A stretch of DNA of 64,000 nt from Paraburkholderia sp. HP33-1 (GTDB lineage Bacteria; Pseudomonadota; Gammaproteobacteria; Burkholderiales; Burkholderiaceae), in the NCBI RefSeq assembly GCF_021390595.1, contig NZ_JAJEJR010000002.1, positions 1,178,001 through 1,242,000 on the forward strand, in the 5' to 3' direction. Made by a program: the position numbers and the translations under genes. The notes beneath the pieces were generated by a model. That model made no database searches, was not told the DNA's origin, and worked only from the letters and a program-made list of their open reading frames with translations. Below, piece after piece: positions 1 to 9,121 of this stretch. Every line of letters begins with the position of its first letter. The first letter of the stretch is position 1.

Positions 1-107
1 CGAACAGTGCACCTGATGAAGAAGACTGGCGCTTTTTTGACCCAACCTCCAATGCGAAGCACTTTGTCATCGAGGGTGGCAAGGTCGATCCCTGGTCTTT
101 ATCGTGA
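1..107 (+). CDS. C-terminal end of an unidentified protein (partial)
   Basis: The left edge cuts a gene. Reading from base 3 gives 34 residues ending WSLS and a TGA at 105-107. The peptide is acidic and aromatic (EEDWRFF, HFVIEGG) and looks like real coding sequence, while the other two forward frames give an early stop or an arginine-rich shadow. It converges on the aldolase gene that ends at 201. Too little is present to name a family. Confidence 0.45.
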   Translation, partial: NSAPDEEDWRFFDPTSNAKHFVIEGGKVDPWSLS

Positions 108-200
108 CCGAACAACGCGGGGAGCAGGCAAACTCCGCGGGCGGGTTCTGCCCTGGAAGCCTTTTTGCGCGGCTCCCCGATAGCCTGTGCCCGCGCGGGT

Positions 201-1220
201 TCAATCCTTCTCCATCGCCGCCTCATACTTGCCGAGCGCGGCCGCGCCATTCAATCGCGCGCGCTTGAGCAAGGCCTGCTGCGCTTCCTTCACGTTGCCC
301 GGCTGGCCGCGCCACGCCTGCAACGGCGGCTCCTGCAACGCGCGCCCGTACGAAAAGCTCAGATTCCACGGCAGCGCGCCGAGCCGGTTCATCGCATTGA
401 GATTGACGGTGGCCTCCTCAGGCGACTGCCCACCCGACAGGAACACGAGACCGGGCACCGCCGACGGCACCGTGCGCTTCAGCACACGCACGGTCGCCGC
501 CGCGATATGCGCCGTGCTCGACGGCTGCTGATGCTCGGAGCCGGGCAGCACCATGCTCGGTTTCAGCACGATATGTTCGAGCACCACGCCATGCCGATGC
601 AGCGCATGAAAGACTTCGTGCAACACGGCCTCCGTCACTTCGGCGCAACGCTCGATCGTGTGATCGCCGTCCATCAGCACCTCGGGTTCGACGATCGGCA
701 CGATGCCGGCCTCCTGGCTGATCGCCGCATAGCGCGCGAGCGAATCGGCATTCGTCTCGATCGCGAGCCGGCTCGGCAAGCTCGACGTGATGTTGTAGAC
801 CGCGCGCCACTTCGCGAAGCGCGCGCCTAGCCGCTTGTAATCGACGAAGCGTTTGGCGAGGCCGTCGAGGCCTTCGGTGATTTCGTCGCCTGGAGCGTGC
901 GCGAGCGGCACCTTGCCGAGATCGACCTTGATGCCGGGTACGACGCCGTTCGCGGCGGCTACCTGCGGGAACGGCGTGCCGTCGTTGGCCTTCTGGCCGA
1001 GCGTTTCCTCGTAGAGAATCACGCCGCTCACGAACTCGCCGAGACCGGGTGTCGTCAGCAGCAGGTTGCGATAGGCGCGGCGGTTTTCCTCGGTCGATTC
1101 GAGGCCGATCGTCTTGAAGCGTCTGGCGATGGTCGGGCCGCTTTCGTCGGCGGCGAGAAGGCCCTTGCCGGGTTGAACCATCGCGTTGACGGTGGCTTGC
1201 AGCTCGCTACGGGTGTCCAT
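201..1220 (-). CDS. Class I fructose-bisphosphate aldolase
   Basis: 339 residues. It cleaves fructose-1,6-bisphosphate to dihydroxyacetone phosphate and glyceraldehyde-3-phosphate, reversibly, in the cytoplasm through a Schiff base. The eukaryote-like class I signature is clear: GKGLLAADES near the N-terminus (Asp24-Glu26 region), the PIVEPEVLMDGDH strand at 175-187, the Schiff-base lysine in HIVLKPSMV (Lys220) and the LSFSYGRALQ segment near the end. Length matches the family. The start ATG at 1220 follows a GGGAG ribosome site. An in-frame extension to 1616 has shadow composition and was rejected. The gene stands alone, downstream of yjbQ on the same strand. Confidence 0.93.
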   Translation of the reverse strand: MDTRSELQATVNAMVQPGKGLLAADESGPTIARRFKTIGLESTEENRRAYRNLLLTTPGLGEFVSGVILYEETLGQKANDGTPFPQVAAANGVVPGIKVDLGKVPLAHAPGDEITEGLDGLAKRFVDYKRLGARFAKWRAVYNITSSLPSRLAIETNADSLARYAAISQEAGIVPIVEPEVLMDGDHTIERCAEVTEAVLHEVFHALHRHGVVLEHIVLKPSMVLPGSEHQQPSSTAHIAAATVRVLKRTVPSAVPGLVFLSGGQSPEEATVNLNAMNRLGALPWNLSFSYGRALQEPPLQAWRGQPGNVKEAQQALLKRARLNGAAALGKYEAAMEKD

Positions 1221-1318
1221 GAGGTGTGCTCCCTTGGGTAGGCTCCGTTCGATGCGGTGTGAGCAGAGATGCCGGTGACAGATTCCTTCGCGTGGTGGGT
1301 GAATGAAATGGCGCGGCC

Positions 1319-1738
1319 TCAGTCGCCGAGCAGATGCAACACGATATCGCGCGGCTGCGCGTGGCGCCGATGTTCGAACAGGTACAGCCCCTGCCATGTG
1401 CCGAGCAGCATCCGTCCATGTTCGACCGGCACCGACAGCTGCACCTGCGTAAGCGCCGCGCGCAGATGCGCGGGCATGTCGTCGGGGCCTTCGGTGTCGT
1501 GCTCGTAGCGCTCGACGTCTTCGGGCGCGAGGCTCTCGAAGTAGCGCTCCAGATCGCGCCGCACCGACGGGTCGGCATTCTCCTGAATCAGCAGCGACGC
1601 CGACGTGTGCCGGCAAAACACCGTCAGCAGACCGGTACGGATGTCCGTGTCATCGACGAAGCGCCGCGCGTCGTCGGTAAATTCGACCAGGCCGCGACCA
1701 CGGGTCTGGACGCTTAAGTGATGGATAGCTTGGCGCAT
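1319..1738 (-). CDS. YjbQ-family secondary thiamine-phosphate synthase-like protein
   Basis: 139 residues, the usual length of the UPF0047/YjbQ family of small single-domain proteins. Family marks are FCRHTSASLLIQENADP near residue 45, with conserved His and Asn, and VPVEHGRMLLGTWQGLYLFEHR near the C-terminus. E. coli YjbQ has weak thiamine-phosphate synthase activity but its main role is not settled. The ATG at 1738 was chosen because the family starts with a short segment before the first strand and the upstream extension is shadow-like. It lies between the thioredoxin-like gene and the aldolase, all on the minus strand. Confidence 0.88.
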   Translation of the reverse strand: MRQAIHHLSVQTRGRGLVEFTDDARRFVDDTDIRTGLLTVFCRHTSASLLIQENADPSVRRDLERYFESLAPEDVERYEHDTEGPDDMPAHLRAALTQVQLSVPVEHGRMLLGTWQGLYLFEHRRHAQPRDIVLHLLGD

Positions 1739-1794
1739 GGCGGATGGGTGGTGCGATGAGGCAGTGAATGACGGGCACCTACGCCCGACGCGAA

Positions 1795-2115
1795 TCAGAG
1801 CGACGCGAATGCATCCTGGATATCCTCGGCGCTGCGTGGCCGCACCACGCGCGCGAGCTCGGCGCCGTCGCGCATCAGCACGAGCGTCGGCCACAGCTTG
1901 ACCTTGAACGAGCGGCCGAGCGGCCGGCCGGGACCGTCCTCGATCTTTAGATGCCGCAGGCCCGCGTGCGGCGCGAGCGCCTGCCTGATCGTTGCCTGCG
2001 CGCCCTGGCAAATGCCGCACCAGTTGGTGCCGAATTCGACGACGGTGACGCCGGGCAGCGCGTCGAGCTCGGCGCGAGTCAGGGCCTGCGGGGAATAAGC
2101 TGTCGGGGTGGTCAT
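1795..2115 (-). CDS. Thioredoxin-family protein with a CGIC active site
   Basis: 106 residues with a single thioredoxin fold. The redox motif is WCGIC near residues 34-38, so Ile replaces the Pro of classical CGPC. The cis-proline segment is KLWPTLVLMRDG. No signal peptide or membrane helix is visible, so it should be cytoplasmic. The start ATG at 2115 puts a short leader before the first strand. The change at the third active-site position should alter redox potential or reductase specificity. The partner is unknown. It may be co-transcribed with yjbQ 56 bases downstream. Confidence 0.85.
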   Translation of the reverse strand: MTTPTAYSPQALTRAELDALPGVTVVEFGTNWCGICQGAQATIRQALAPHAGLRHLKIEDGPGRPLGRSFKVKLWPTLVLMRDGAELARVVRPRSAEDIQDAFASL

Positions 2116-2341
2116 GCGTGCTCCGCTGCTGATTGGACGGGTTGCGCGCGTCGTGCCTGCTTGTCGCGGCGTGTCGCGCGCGGGTATGTGCAAAGGGTAG
2201 CAGCTATGCCGCGGATCGTCAGCGAGGCGCTCGTACGCTGCGCGAACCGCGCAGTGTCGCCGTGACGTGTTAAAAAGCGGTGCGCGCGTGCTCGACCGAT
2301 CGATGCGTCGCGCGAAACGCAACGAAAGAACCTCTCAAAAA

Positions 2342-2638
2342 ATGAACCCGCGAATTTATCTGCAACACCCGCAACACAAGGACGCTATCGCGGTCGCGAC
2401 CGGCTTCAGCTGGGGCGCGTGCCTGCTCGGCTTTATCTGGGCGCTGTCGAAGAGAATGTGGTTCGCCGCGTTCGTGATGCTTGGCATCAACGTGATCCTG
2501 GCTGGCATCGGCCTGTGGGGCGAGACGGCCGATCTGATCGGCTTGGTGCTGTCGATCGCGTTCGCGCTCGCCTGCGGCGCGTATGGCAACCGGTGGCATC
2601 GCTGGACGCTCGAACAGCGCGGCTACGTCGTGGTGTGA
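2342..2638 (+). CDS. DUF2628-type small membrane protein
   Basis: 98 residues. The N-terminal half has the pattern of DUF2628 proteins: a short polar start, then GFSWGACLLGFIWAL and a basic-aromatic turn (SKRMWF), followed by hydrophobic segments at about 22-38, 43-58 and 62-80. The C-terminus is polar and basic. Probably an inner-membrane protein of two or three helices with unknown function. It is divergent from the thioredoxin-like gene; the gap 2116-2341 should hold both promoters, but I could not place them. Confidence 0.75.
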   Translation: MNPRIYLQHPQHKDAIAVATGFSWGACLLGFIWALSKRMWFAAFVMLGINVILAGIGLWGETADLIGLVLSIAFALACGAYGNRWHRWTLEQRGYVVV

Positions 2639-2875
2639 TCAAAGGTGGACGCAATCCGCCATGGAGGCGTTTGATGCTCATTGCATTCGCCGTCTGCGTT
2701 CTTTCCGACCTACGACCACAAGGCACGGGCGCAGCAAATGCGCGCAACGGGGGGCAAGTAGCGTCGAGCGTGCTGTCAGTTCGCGGCTAACGGTACGCAT
2801 CCGCACAGCACGGCGCACCTCACGGATTTGGGACGGATCTTCGCGGGTTTACGCGCGCCGCGCCGCGGGTCGATA

Positions 2876-4315
2876 ATGCCCGGGTCGTTCCGGCCCCGAA
2901 CCTGCGACGACTATCGTGCCTTGCAGCGTATTCATGCGCAGCGAAGCCCGCTCCACCTGCCCACCGTCCCCGTGTTGAAAACTGCGCGTTTTTTCGACCT
3001 GCTTCGCATTCCTGGCTTCAAGCCGCTCGCCGCCGCCACGCTCATGCTCGGTGTGGCGATGTCCTTCACCGCACCGTATCTGTCACTGTTCGGCATCGAA
3101 CGCGCCGGCATGACGCCGTTCCGGCTTGGCGTGTTCATGACTTCGATCGCCGCGAGCGGCGTGCTCGCGAGTACGCTCGCCGGGCGTTGGAGCGACAGGA
3201 GCGGGCGGCATCGACCGTTGCTGCTCGCGACGCTGATCGCAGCCGCGCTCGGTTATCTGTGTCTGTGCGTGGTGCGCGATTACCGGCTGCTGCTGGTCGT
3301 CGGCATCGTGTTCATCGGCGCGGGCGGCTCGGCGATCTCGATGGTGTTTTCGTTCAGCCGCGCGGCGCTGCCGGTGCCGGACCCCGACGAGCGTGCGTTC
3401 GCGAGCGCGACGCTGCGCACGATCCTGTCTGCCGCATGGGTGTTTGGGCCATCGGTCGGCGCGCTGGTGCTCGCCGCCAGCAGCTTCGTGGGGTTGTTCC
3501 TGTTCGCGGCCACGAGCTTCGCGATCTGCGGCTTCATCGTCTGGCGCATGCGCGAGCCGCAGAGCCATCTCGGCGATCACACGGTCGAGGACACCGCGTC
3601 GGAGCCGTCCGCGTCGATCACGGTGCCGCCGCTGAGGCAGCCCGGCGAGGATGCGCACGAAACGCTGCCGACCGCCTCGGCGCACGACATCATGCGCTCG
3701 GTGACGGCGCTGACCCTGCTCGGCCTCGCGGCGAACGCGACGATGATCGTGCTGCCGCTTTACATCGTGCACGGGCTGAACGGCACCCACCTCGACGTGT
3801 CGGTGATGCTCGGCCTCGGCGCGCTGACCGAAATCCCGATGATGCTCGCGCTCGGCGCGAAGTCGTCGTCGCTGCACAAGCCGAACTGGCTCGCCGCGTG
3901 CGCAGCCGTGCATGCGGTGTACTTCGTCGCGATGTCGCTGGCTGGCACCGTCAACGTGCTAATCCCGATGCAGATGCTGAACGCGTTCGTGGTCGCCGTG
4001 ACCTCGTGCCTCGGCATGACCTACGTGCAGGATCTGATGCCGCATTCGCCCGGCCGCGCGACCGCGCTGTTCTTCAACGCGGCGCGGGTCGGCTCGATCC
4101 TGTCGGGCGTGCTGTCGGGGCTGCTCGTGCAGGCGTTCAGCTATCGGGGCACGTTCCTGTTCTGCGGGCTGCTCGCGGTGTGCGCGCTCGTCCTGTTCGC
4201 GGTGCCAGGCTATCGCTATCCGCTGATGTGGCGCGCGCTGAAGCGTGTCGCGGCAGCGCAATACGCGAAACTGGCCGCCCGACGCGGCACGCGCGTGCCG
4301 GAGCGTAGCGAATGA
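2876..4315 (+). CDS. SET-family sugar efflux transporter (MFS)
   Basis: About 479 residues from the ATG at 2876. Twelve hydrophobic segments begin at LAAATLMLGVAMSF, and the loop after helix 2 carries the MFS motif GRWSDRSGRHRP. The arrangement resembles SetA/SetB proton-driven exporters of sugars and glycosides. The central loop (about residues 228-265) is long and acidic, which makes it longer than E. coli SetB (about 392). The start is uncertain: a GTG at 2972 directly before KTARFFDLLRIPGF gives 447 residues and fits homologues better at the N-terminus, but neither has a good ribosome site. The substrate cannot be read from sequence. Confidence 0.82.
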   Translation: MPGSFRPRTCDDYRALQRIHAQRSPLHLPTVPVLKTARFFDLLRIPGFKPLAAATLMLGVAMSFTAPYLSLFGIERAGMTPFRLGVFMTSIAASGVLASTLAGRWSDRSGRHRPLLLATLIAAALGYLCLCVVRDYRLLLVVGIVFIGAGGSAISMVFSFSRAALPVPDPDERAFASATLRTILSAAWVFGPSVGALVLAASSFVGLFLFAATSFAICGFIVWRMREPQSHLGDHTVEDTASEPSASITVPPLRQPGEDAHETLPTASAHDIMRSVTALTLLGLAANATMIVLPLYIVHGLNGTHLDVSVMLGLGALTEIPMMLALGAKSSSLHKPNWLAACAAVHAVYFVAMSLAGTVNVLIPMQMLNAFVVAVTSCLGMTYVQDLMPHSPGRATALFFNAARVGSILSGVLSGLLVQAFSYRGTFLFCGLLAVCALVLFAVPGYRYPLMWRALKRVAAAQYAKLAARRGTRVPERSE

Positions 4316-4481
4316 CGGGTGAGCCCGTCGCGTTCCCGTTCCTCTGCAAAAAAGAGGCGCCTTGTTTCGACCCAATCGGCGCACCTCTCGACACAGCGCC
4401 TATGCTTAAGGGCAGCCACGCCGCCGCAATACAACGACCATAAAATCAGGCAGCGCAACGCAGCATCTTTCGGAGCGAGCC

Positions 4482-5516
4482 ATGCAGCTAGGAATGATTG
4501 GATTGGGACGGATGGGTGCCGACATGGTGCGGCGCCTGACCAGGGGCTCTCAGCAATGCATCGTGTATGACGTGCAGCCCGCGGCGGTCGACAGGCTGAA
4601 GCAGGAGGGCATAGCCGGCGCGAGTTCGCTCGGAGACCTCGTCGCGCAACTCGACAAGCCCCGCGCCGTCTGGCTGATGGTGCCCGCCGCAGTGGTCGAC
4701 GCGACGCTCGAGAAGCTCGTGCCGCTGCTCGAACCGGGCGACGTCGTGATCGACGGCGGCAACTCCTACTATCACGACGACATCCGCCGCGGCCAGCAGC
4801 TCGGCGCGCGCCAGCTTCACTACGTGGACGTAGGGACGAGCGGCGGCGTGGCGGGGCGCGAACGCGGCTATTGCCTGATGATCGGCGGCGAGGCCGAGGT
4901 CGTCAAACGGCTCGAACCGATCTTCTCGACGCTGGCGCCGGGCGCGGGCACGGCGAGCGCGACGCCGGGCCGCCAGGCGGGCGCGAGTACCGCCGAGCAG
5001 GGCTTTCTGCACTGCGGCCCGCAAGGCGCGGGGCATTTCGTCAAGATGGTCCATAACGGCATCGAGTACGGCCTGATGGCCGCGTATGCCGAGGGTCTGA
5101 ACGTGCTGCGCCACGCCGACGCCGGTCAGCACGCGCGCGAAGTCGATGCGGAAACCTCGCCGCTGCGCCGTCCCGAGCTCTACCAGTACGATCTGAACCT
5201 GGCCGATATCGCCGAGGTCTGGCGCCGCGGCAGCGTGATCGGCTCGTGGCTGCTCGACCTGATCGCCGGGTCGCTCGCCAGCGACACCGAACTGACAAGC
5301 TACACGGGCCGCGTGTCGGATTCGGGCGAAGGACGCTGGACCGTCGCCGCGGCCATCGACGAAGGCGTGCCGACGCCCGTGCTCAGCGCGGCGCTGTTCG
5401 GGCGCTTCAGCTCGCGCGGCGAGGCAGATTTCGCGAACCGCGTGCTGTCCGCGATGCGGCACGATTTCGGCGGCCACGCGGAAAAACCTGCCGCGCCGGA
5501 CGGCGGGCTCAAGTAG
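4482..5516 (+). CDS. gnd: 6-phosphogluconate dehydrogenase, decarboxylating (short type)
   Basis: 344 residues. It converts 6-phosphogluconate to ribulose-5-phosphate and CO2 with reduction of NAD(P)+. The protein starts with the dinucleotide motif GMIGLGRMG; then come the substrate segment [21 protein letters not shown] near 112-131 and [18 protein letters not shown] near 183-200, with the catalytic Lys and Asn. At this length it is the short, usually NAD-preferring type rather than the 470-residue GndA. A GGAG-type ribosome site precedes the ATG. It lies upstream of an HAD phosphatase and near phosphoketolase, which fits use of pentose phosphates. Confidence 0.93.
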   Translation: MQLGMIGLGRMGADMVRRLTRGSQQCIVYDVQPAAVDRLKQEGIAGASSLGDLVAQLDKPRAVWLMVPAAVVDATLEKLVPLLEPGDVVIDGGNSYYHDDIRRGQQLGARQLHYVDVGTSGGVAGRERGYCLMIGGEAEVVKRLEPIFSTLAPGAGTASATPGRQAGASTAEQGFLHCGPQGAGHFVKMVHNGIEYGLMAAYAEGLNVLRHADAGQHAREVDAETSPLRRPELYQYDLNLADIAEVWRRGSVIGSWLLDLIAGSLASDTELTSYTGRVSDSGEGRWTVAAAIDEGVPTPVLSAALFGRFSSRGEADFANRVLSAMRHDFGGHAEKPAAPDGGLK

Positions 5517-5599
5517 GTCAGGCTAGCCAGGCGCCCGGCCCCACCACTATCACGCCAATCCGGCGAATCGCCCCCGCGAACCCGCCACAAGGAGCCGCG

Positions 5600-6292
5600 A
5601 TGCCAATCACCACCGCCACGCCGCACGACGTCGTGTTTCTATTCGATTGCGACAACACGCTGCTCGACAACGATCACGTGTTGCAGGATCTGCGCGCGCA
5701 CATGATGGGCCAGTTCGGCGAGGAGAACAGTGCGCGCTACTGGGAAATCTTCGAGAACCTGCGCGTCGAGCTCGGTTACGCCGACTACCTCGGCGCGTTG
5801 CAACGCTACCGGACCGAGCATCCGCGCGATACGCGCCTGCTGCTGATGTCGTCGTTCCTGATCGAGTATCCGTTTGCGAACCGGCTCTATCCCGGGGCGC
5901 TCGACGCGCTGCGGCATGTCGGCCAGTACGGGCCGACGGTGATCCTGTCCGATGGTGACGTCGTGTTCCAGCCGCGCAAGATTTCGCGCTCGGGACTGTG
6001 GGAGGAAGTCGACGGGCGCGTGCTGATCTATATCCACAAGGAGCTGATGCTCGATCAGGTGATGGAGTGCTATCCGGCACGCCACTACGTGATGGTCGAC
6101 GACAAGCTGCGGATTCTGAGCGCGATGAAGAAGTCATGGGGCGCGCAGCTGACGACCGTGTTTCCGCGCCAGGGGCACTATGCGTTCGACCCGAAGGAAA
6201 TCGCCAGCAATCCGCCCGCCGACGTGACGGTCGAGCGGATTGGCGAGTTGGCGGCGATCGACGTGGAAAGTCTGTTGCGTCGCGCGACGTGA
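5600..6292 (+). CDS. HAD-superfamily hydrolase
   Basis: 230 residues. The nucleophile motif is FDCDNTLLD with Asp16 and Asp18 near the N-terminus, the motif II region is VILSDGDVVF and the acidic motif IV is YVMVDDKLRIL. The cap region (about 30-90) is helical. AAGGAG at 5589-5594 sits well for the ATG at 5600. Probably a cytoplasmic phosphatase; the substrate is unknown. It is 83 bases downstream of gnd and may share its transcript, which would suit a sugar-phosphate substrate, but that is inference. Confidence 0.85.
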   Translation: MPITTATPHDVVFLFDCDNTLLDNDHVLQDLRAHMMGQFGEENSARYWEIFENLRVELGYADYLGALQRYRTEHPRDTRLLLMSSFLIEYPFANRLYPGALDALRHVGQYGPTVILSDGDVVFQPRKISRSGLWEEVDGRVLIYIHKELMLDQVMECYPARHYVMVDDKLRILSAMKKSWGAQLTTVFPRQGHYAFDPKEIASNPPADVTVERIGELAAIDVESLLRRAT

Positions 6293-6361
6293 CCGTGGTC
6301 GCTCGCAAGCATCCGCATTCCGCGGCGCGAGCGTCCGCACGCGAGCAGTCACGTTGTTGCG

Positions 6362-6499
6362 CTAGCCGTGGCCGAACAGCTTCACTAGCAGCCCGAATAT
6401 GCCGACTGGCACGGCGAGCCCCACGCACAGGAACACGAGCGTAAGGACCAGGGTCTTGAGCACTTTGAGCGCACTGGGAGATGTCGACATGGCGGCCAT
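6362..6499 (-). CDS. Small single-pass membrane protein
   Basis: 45 residues from the ATG at 6499, or 42 from the ATG at 6490. A polar start is followed by one strongly hydrophobic helix (about 14-40: LKTLVLTLVFLCVGLAVPVG and onward) and a short basic tail ending KLFGHG. No good ribosome site is visible for either start. It is divergent from xfp. Small proteins of this shape are common beside carbon-metabolism genes in Burkholderia, but no function is known to me. Confidence 0.5.
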   Translation of the reverse strand: MAAMSTSPSALKVLKTLVLTLVFLCVGLAVPVGIFGLLVKLFGHG

Positions 6500-6716
6500 T
6501 GATCTGGGACAAGGAACACAAAAGGGAAACTCGGTGCAATGCTGCTGCAGCACGAATGCAACATTCAGCGCGACATACTGTGAGGGGTAGCAAGTATTAA
6601 GTATTCGCCCCCGGTCTGATCAGCTTAACCCATTCGACTCGCGCACCGCGGCTTCGTTTCGCTTGCACCGCATCATCCGCCAACCAGCCTGACAGTCCTA
6701 TTCGAGGAGTGACGCC

Positions 6717-9110
6717 ATGGCCGAAGCAACCTCGCATCCCACCCAGCCACAAGTTCTGGATCCCGACACGCTGCGCAACATAGACCGCTACTGGCGCGCG
6801 TGCAATTACCTGTCGGTAGGCATGATCTATCTGCGCGACAATCCGCTGCTGCGCGAAGCGCTGCAGCCCGAGCACATCAAGAACCGGCTGCTCGGCCATT
6901 GGGGATCCGACGCCGGCCAAAGCTTCGTGCTCGTGCATCTGAACCGGCTGATCCGCAAACACGATCTCGACATGATCTATCTGTCCGGCCCCGGTCACGG
7001 CGCGCCCGCGAGCCTCGCGCACTGCTATCTGGAAGGCCATTACTCGGAGATCTATCCGGATCGCAGCGAGGACGAAGCGGGTATGCGGCGCTTTTTCCGG
7101 CAATTCTCGTTCCCCGGCGGCATCGGTTCGCATTGCACGCCGGAAACGCCGGGCTCGATTCACGAAGGCGGTGAACTCGGCTACTGCCTGTCGCACGGCT
7201 ACGGCGCCGCGTTCGACAACCCCGAGCTGATCGTCACCGTGATGATCGGCGACGGCGAAGCGGAAACCGGCCCACTCGCCACCTCCTGGCATTCGAACAA
7301 GTTCCTCAATCCGATTCGCGACGGCGCGGTGCTGCCAGTGCTGCATCTGAACGGCTACAAGATCGCCAATCCCACGCTGCTCGCGCGCATTCCGCGTGAA
7401 GAACTCGAAGCGCTGATGGTCGGTTATGGCCACAAGCCGTATTTCGTCGAGGGCGACGATCCCGACACGATGCATCAGCAGATGGCCGCGACGCTCGAAC
7501 AGTGCATCGGCGAAATTCGTGCGATCCAGCAGCATGCGCGGCAGAACAACGACACGACGCGGCCGCGCTGGCCGATGATCGTGCTGCGCTCGCCCAAGGG
7601 CTGGACCGGGCCGAAGGAAGTCGACGGTCACAAGGTGGAAGGCTCGTGGCGTGCGCATCAGGTGCCGGTGCCCGATCCGGCGACCAATCGCAAGAGCCTG
7701 CAGATCGTCGAGGAGTGGCTGCGCAGCTACGGCCCCGACACGCTGTTCGACGCGAACGGCCGGCTCGTCGAGGAACTGCGCGCGCTCGCGCCCGTTGGGG
7801 CGCGCCGCATCAGCGCGAATCCGCATGCGAACGGCGGGCTGCTGTGCAAGATGCTCGACATGCCGCCGTTTCGCGACTACGCGGTGCCCGTGAAGAAACC
7901 GGGCAGGGCGAATACGTCGCCGACCGCGGTGCTCGGCACGTTCCTGCGCGACGTGATGCGCAACAACATGTCGAACTTCCGGCTGTTCGGTCCCGACGAG
8001 ACCGCCAGCAACAAGCTGCAGGCGGTTTATGAAGCATCGGGCAAGACCTGGCTCGCCGCGCTCGAAGCGAGCGACGCCGACGGCGGCGACCTGTCGCCCG
8101 ATGGCCGCGTGATGGAAATGCTCAGCGAGCACACGCTCGAAGGCTGGTTCGAAGGCTACGTGCTGACCGGCCGCCACGGGCTGTTCGCGACCTACGAGGC
8201 GTTCGTGCATGTGATCGACTCGATGTTCAACCAGCACGCGAAGTGGCTCGAAAAAGCCAAGCGCGATCTCGGCTGGCGACAGCCGGTGCCGTCGCTCAAT
8301 CTGCTGATCACGTCGCTCGTATGGCGCCAGGATCACAACGGCTTCACGCACCAGGATCCCGGCTTTCTCGACGTGGTCACGAACAAGAGCCCGGACGTCG
8401 TGCGCATCTATCTGCCGCCCGACGCCAACTGTCTGCTGAGCGTCGCCGATCACTGCCTGCGTTCGCGCGACTACGTGAACGTGATCGTCTCCGACAAGCA
8501 GCCGCATCTGACCTATCTCGACATGGGCGCGGCGGTCACGCATTGCACCAAGGGCATCGGCATCTGGGACTGGGCGTCGACCGATCAGGGCGTCGAGCCG
8601 GACGTCGTGATCGCGTGCGCGGGCGACATCGCGACGATGGAAGCGCTCGCCGCCGTGCAGATCCTGAAGGAGCACTTCGCGACCCTGAAGATCCGCTTCG
8701 TCAACGTGGTCGATCTGTTCCGCCTGATGCCCGAGCATGCGCATCCGCATGGACTGTCGGACAGCGATTTCGATTCGCTGTTTACGACCAGCAAGCCGGT
8801 GATTTTCAACTTCCACTCGTACGCGACGCTCGTGCACAAGCTCACGTACAACCGTCAGAATCACGAGAACATCCACGTGCATGGGTATCGCGAGCAGGGC
8901 AATATCAACACGCCGCTCGAACTCGCGATCATCAACGGGGTCGATCGCTTCACGCTTGCAATCGATGCGATCGATCGCGTGCCGACGCTACGCGGCGTCG
9001 GCGATCATACGAAGGAATGGCTGCGCGGGCAGATCATCGAGCATCTCGCGTATGCGCATGAGGAAGGGATCGACAAGGAAGAAATCCGCAACTGGATGTG
9101 GAAAGGTTGA
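6717..9110 (+). CDS. xfp: Phosphoketolase (xylulose-5-P / fructose-6-P)
   Basis: 797 residues, full length. A thiamine-diphosphate enzyme that splits xylulose-5-phosphate or fructose-6-phosphate with phosphate to give acetyl-phosphate plus glyceraldehyde-3-phosphate or erythrose-4-phosphate. Visible marks: [17 protein letters not shown] near 92-108, [19 protein letters not shown] near 138-156, the cofactor motif [19 protein letters not shown] near 178-196, and the C-terminal [23 protein letters not shown] stands 8 bases before the ATG. ackA follows 11 bases downstream, so the pair makes acetate and ATP from sugar phosphates. Confidence 0.97.
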   Translation: MAEATSHPTQPQVLDPDTLRNIDRYWRACNYLSVGMIYLRDNPLLREALQPEHIKNRLLGHWGSDAGQSFVLVHLNRLIRKHDLDMIYLSGPGHGAPASLAHCYLEGHYSEIYPDRSEDEAGMRRFFRQFSFPGGIGSHCTPETPGSIHEGGELGYCLSHGYGAAFDNPELIVTVMIGDGEAETGPLATSWHSNKFLNPIRDGAVLPVLHLNGYKIANPTLLARIPREELEALMVGYGHKPYFVEGDDPDTMHQQMAATLEQCIGEIRAIQQHARQNNDTTRPRWPMIVLRSPKGWTGPKEVDGHKVEGSWRAHQVPVPDPATNRKSLQIVEEWLRSYGPDTLFDANGRLVEELRALAPVGARRISANPHANGGLLCKMLDMPPFRDYAVPVKKPGRANTSPTAVLGTFLRDVMRNNMSNFRLFGPDETASNKLQAVYEASGKTWLAALEASDADGGDLSPDGRVMEMLSEHTLEGWFEGYVLTGRHGLFATYEAFVHVIDSMFNQHAKWLEKAKRDLGWRQPVPSLNLLITSLVWRQDHNGFTHQDPGFLDVVTNKSPDVVRIYLPPDANCLLSVADHCLRSRDYVNVIVSDKQPHLTYLDMGAAVTHCTKGIGIWDWASTDQGVEPDVVIACAGDIATMEALAAVQILKEHFATLKIRFVNVVDLFRLMPEHAHPHGLSDSDFDSLFTTSKPVIFNFHSYATLVHKLTYNRQNHENIHVHGYREQGNINTPLELAIINGVDRFTLAIDAIDRVPTLRGVGDHTKEWLRGQIIEHLAYAHEEGIDKEEIRNWMWKG

Positions 9111-9121
9111 GCGAGGACGTC

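Noticed and set aside
6597..8882. 761-codon open frame on the minus strand
   Set aside because: It lies exactly antisense to the well-supported phosphoketolase gene, and its His/Arg/Val-rich composition is typical of shadow frames in GC-rich DNA.
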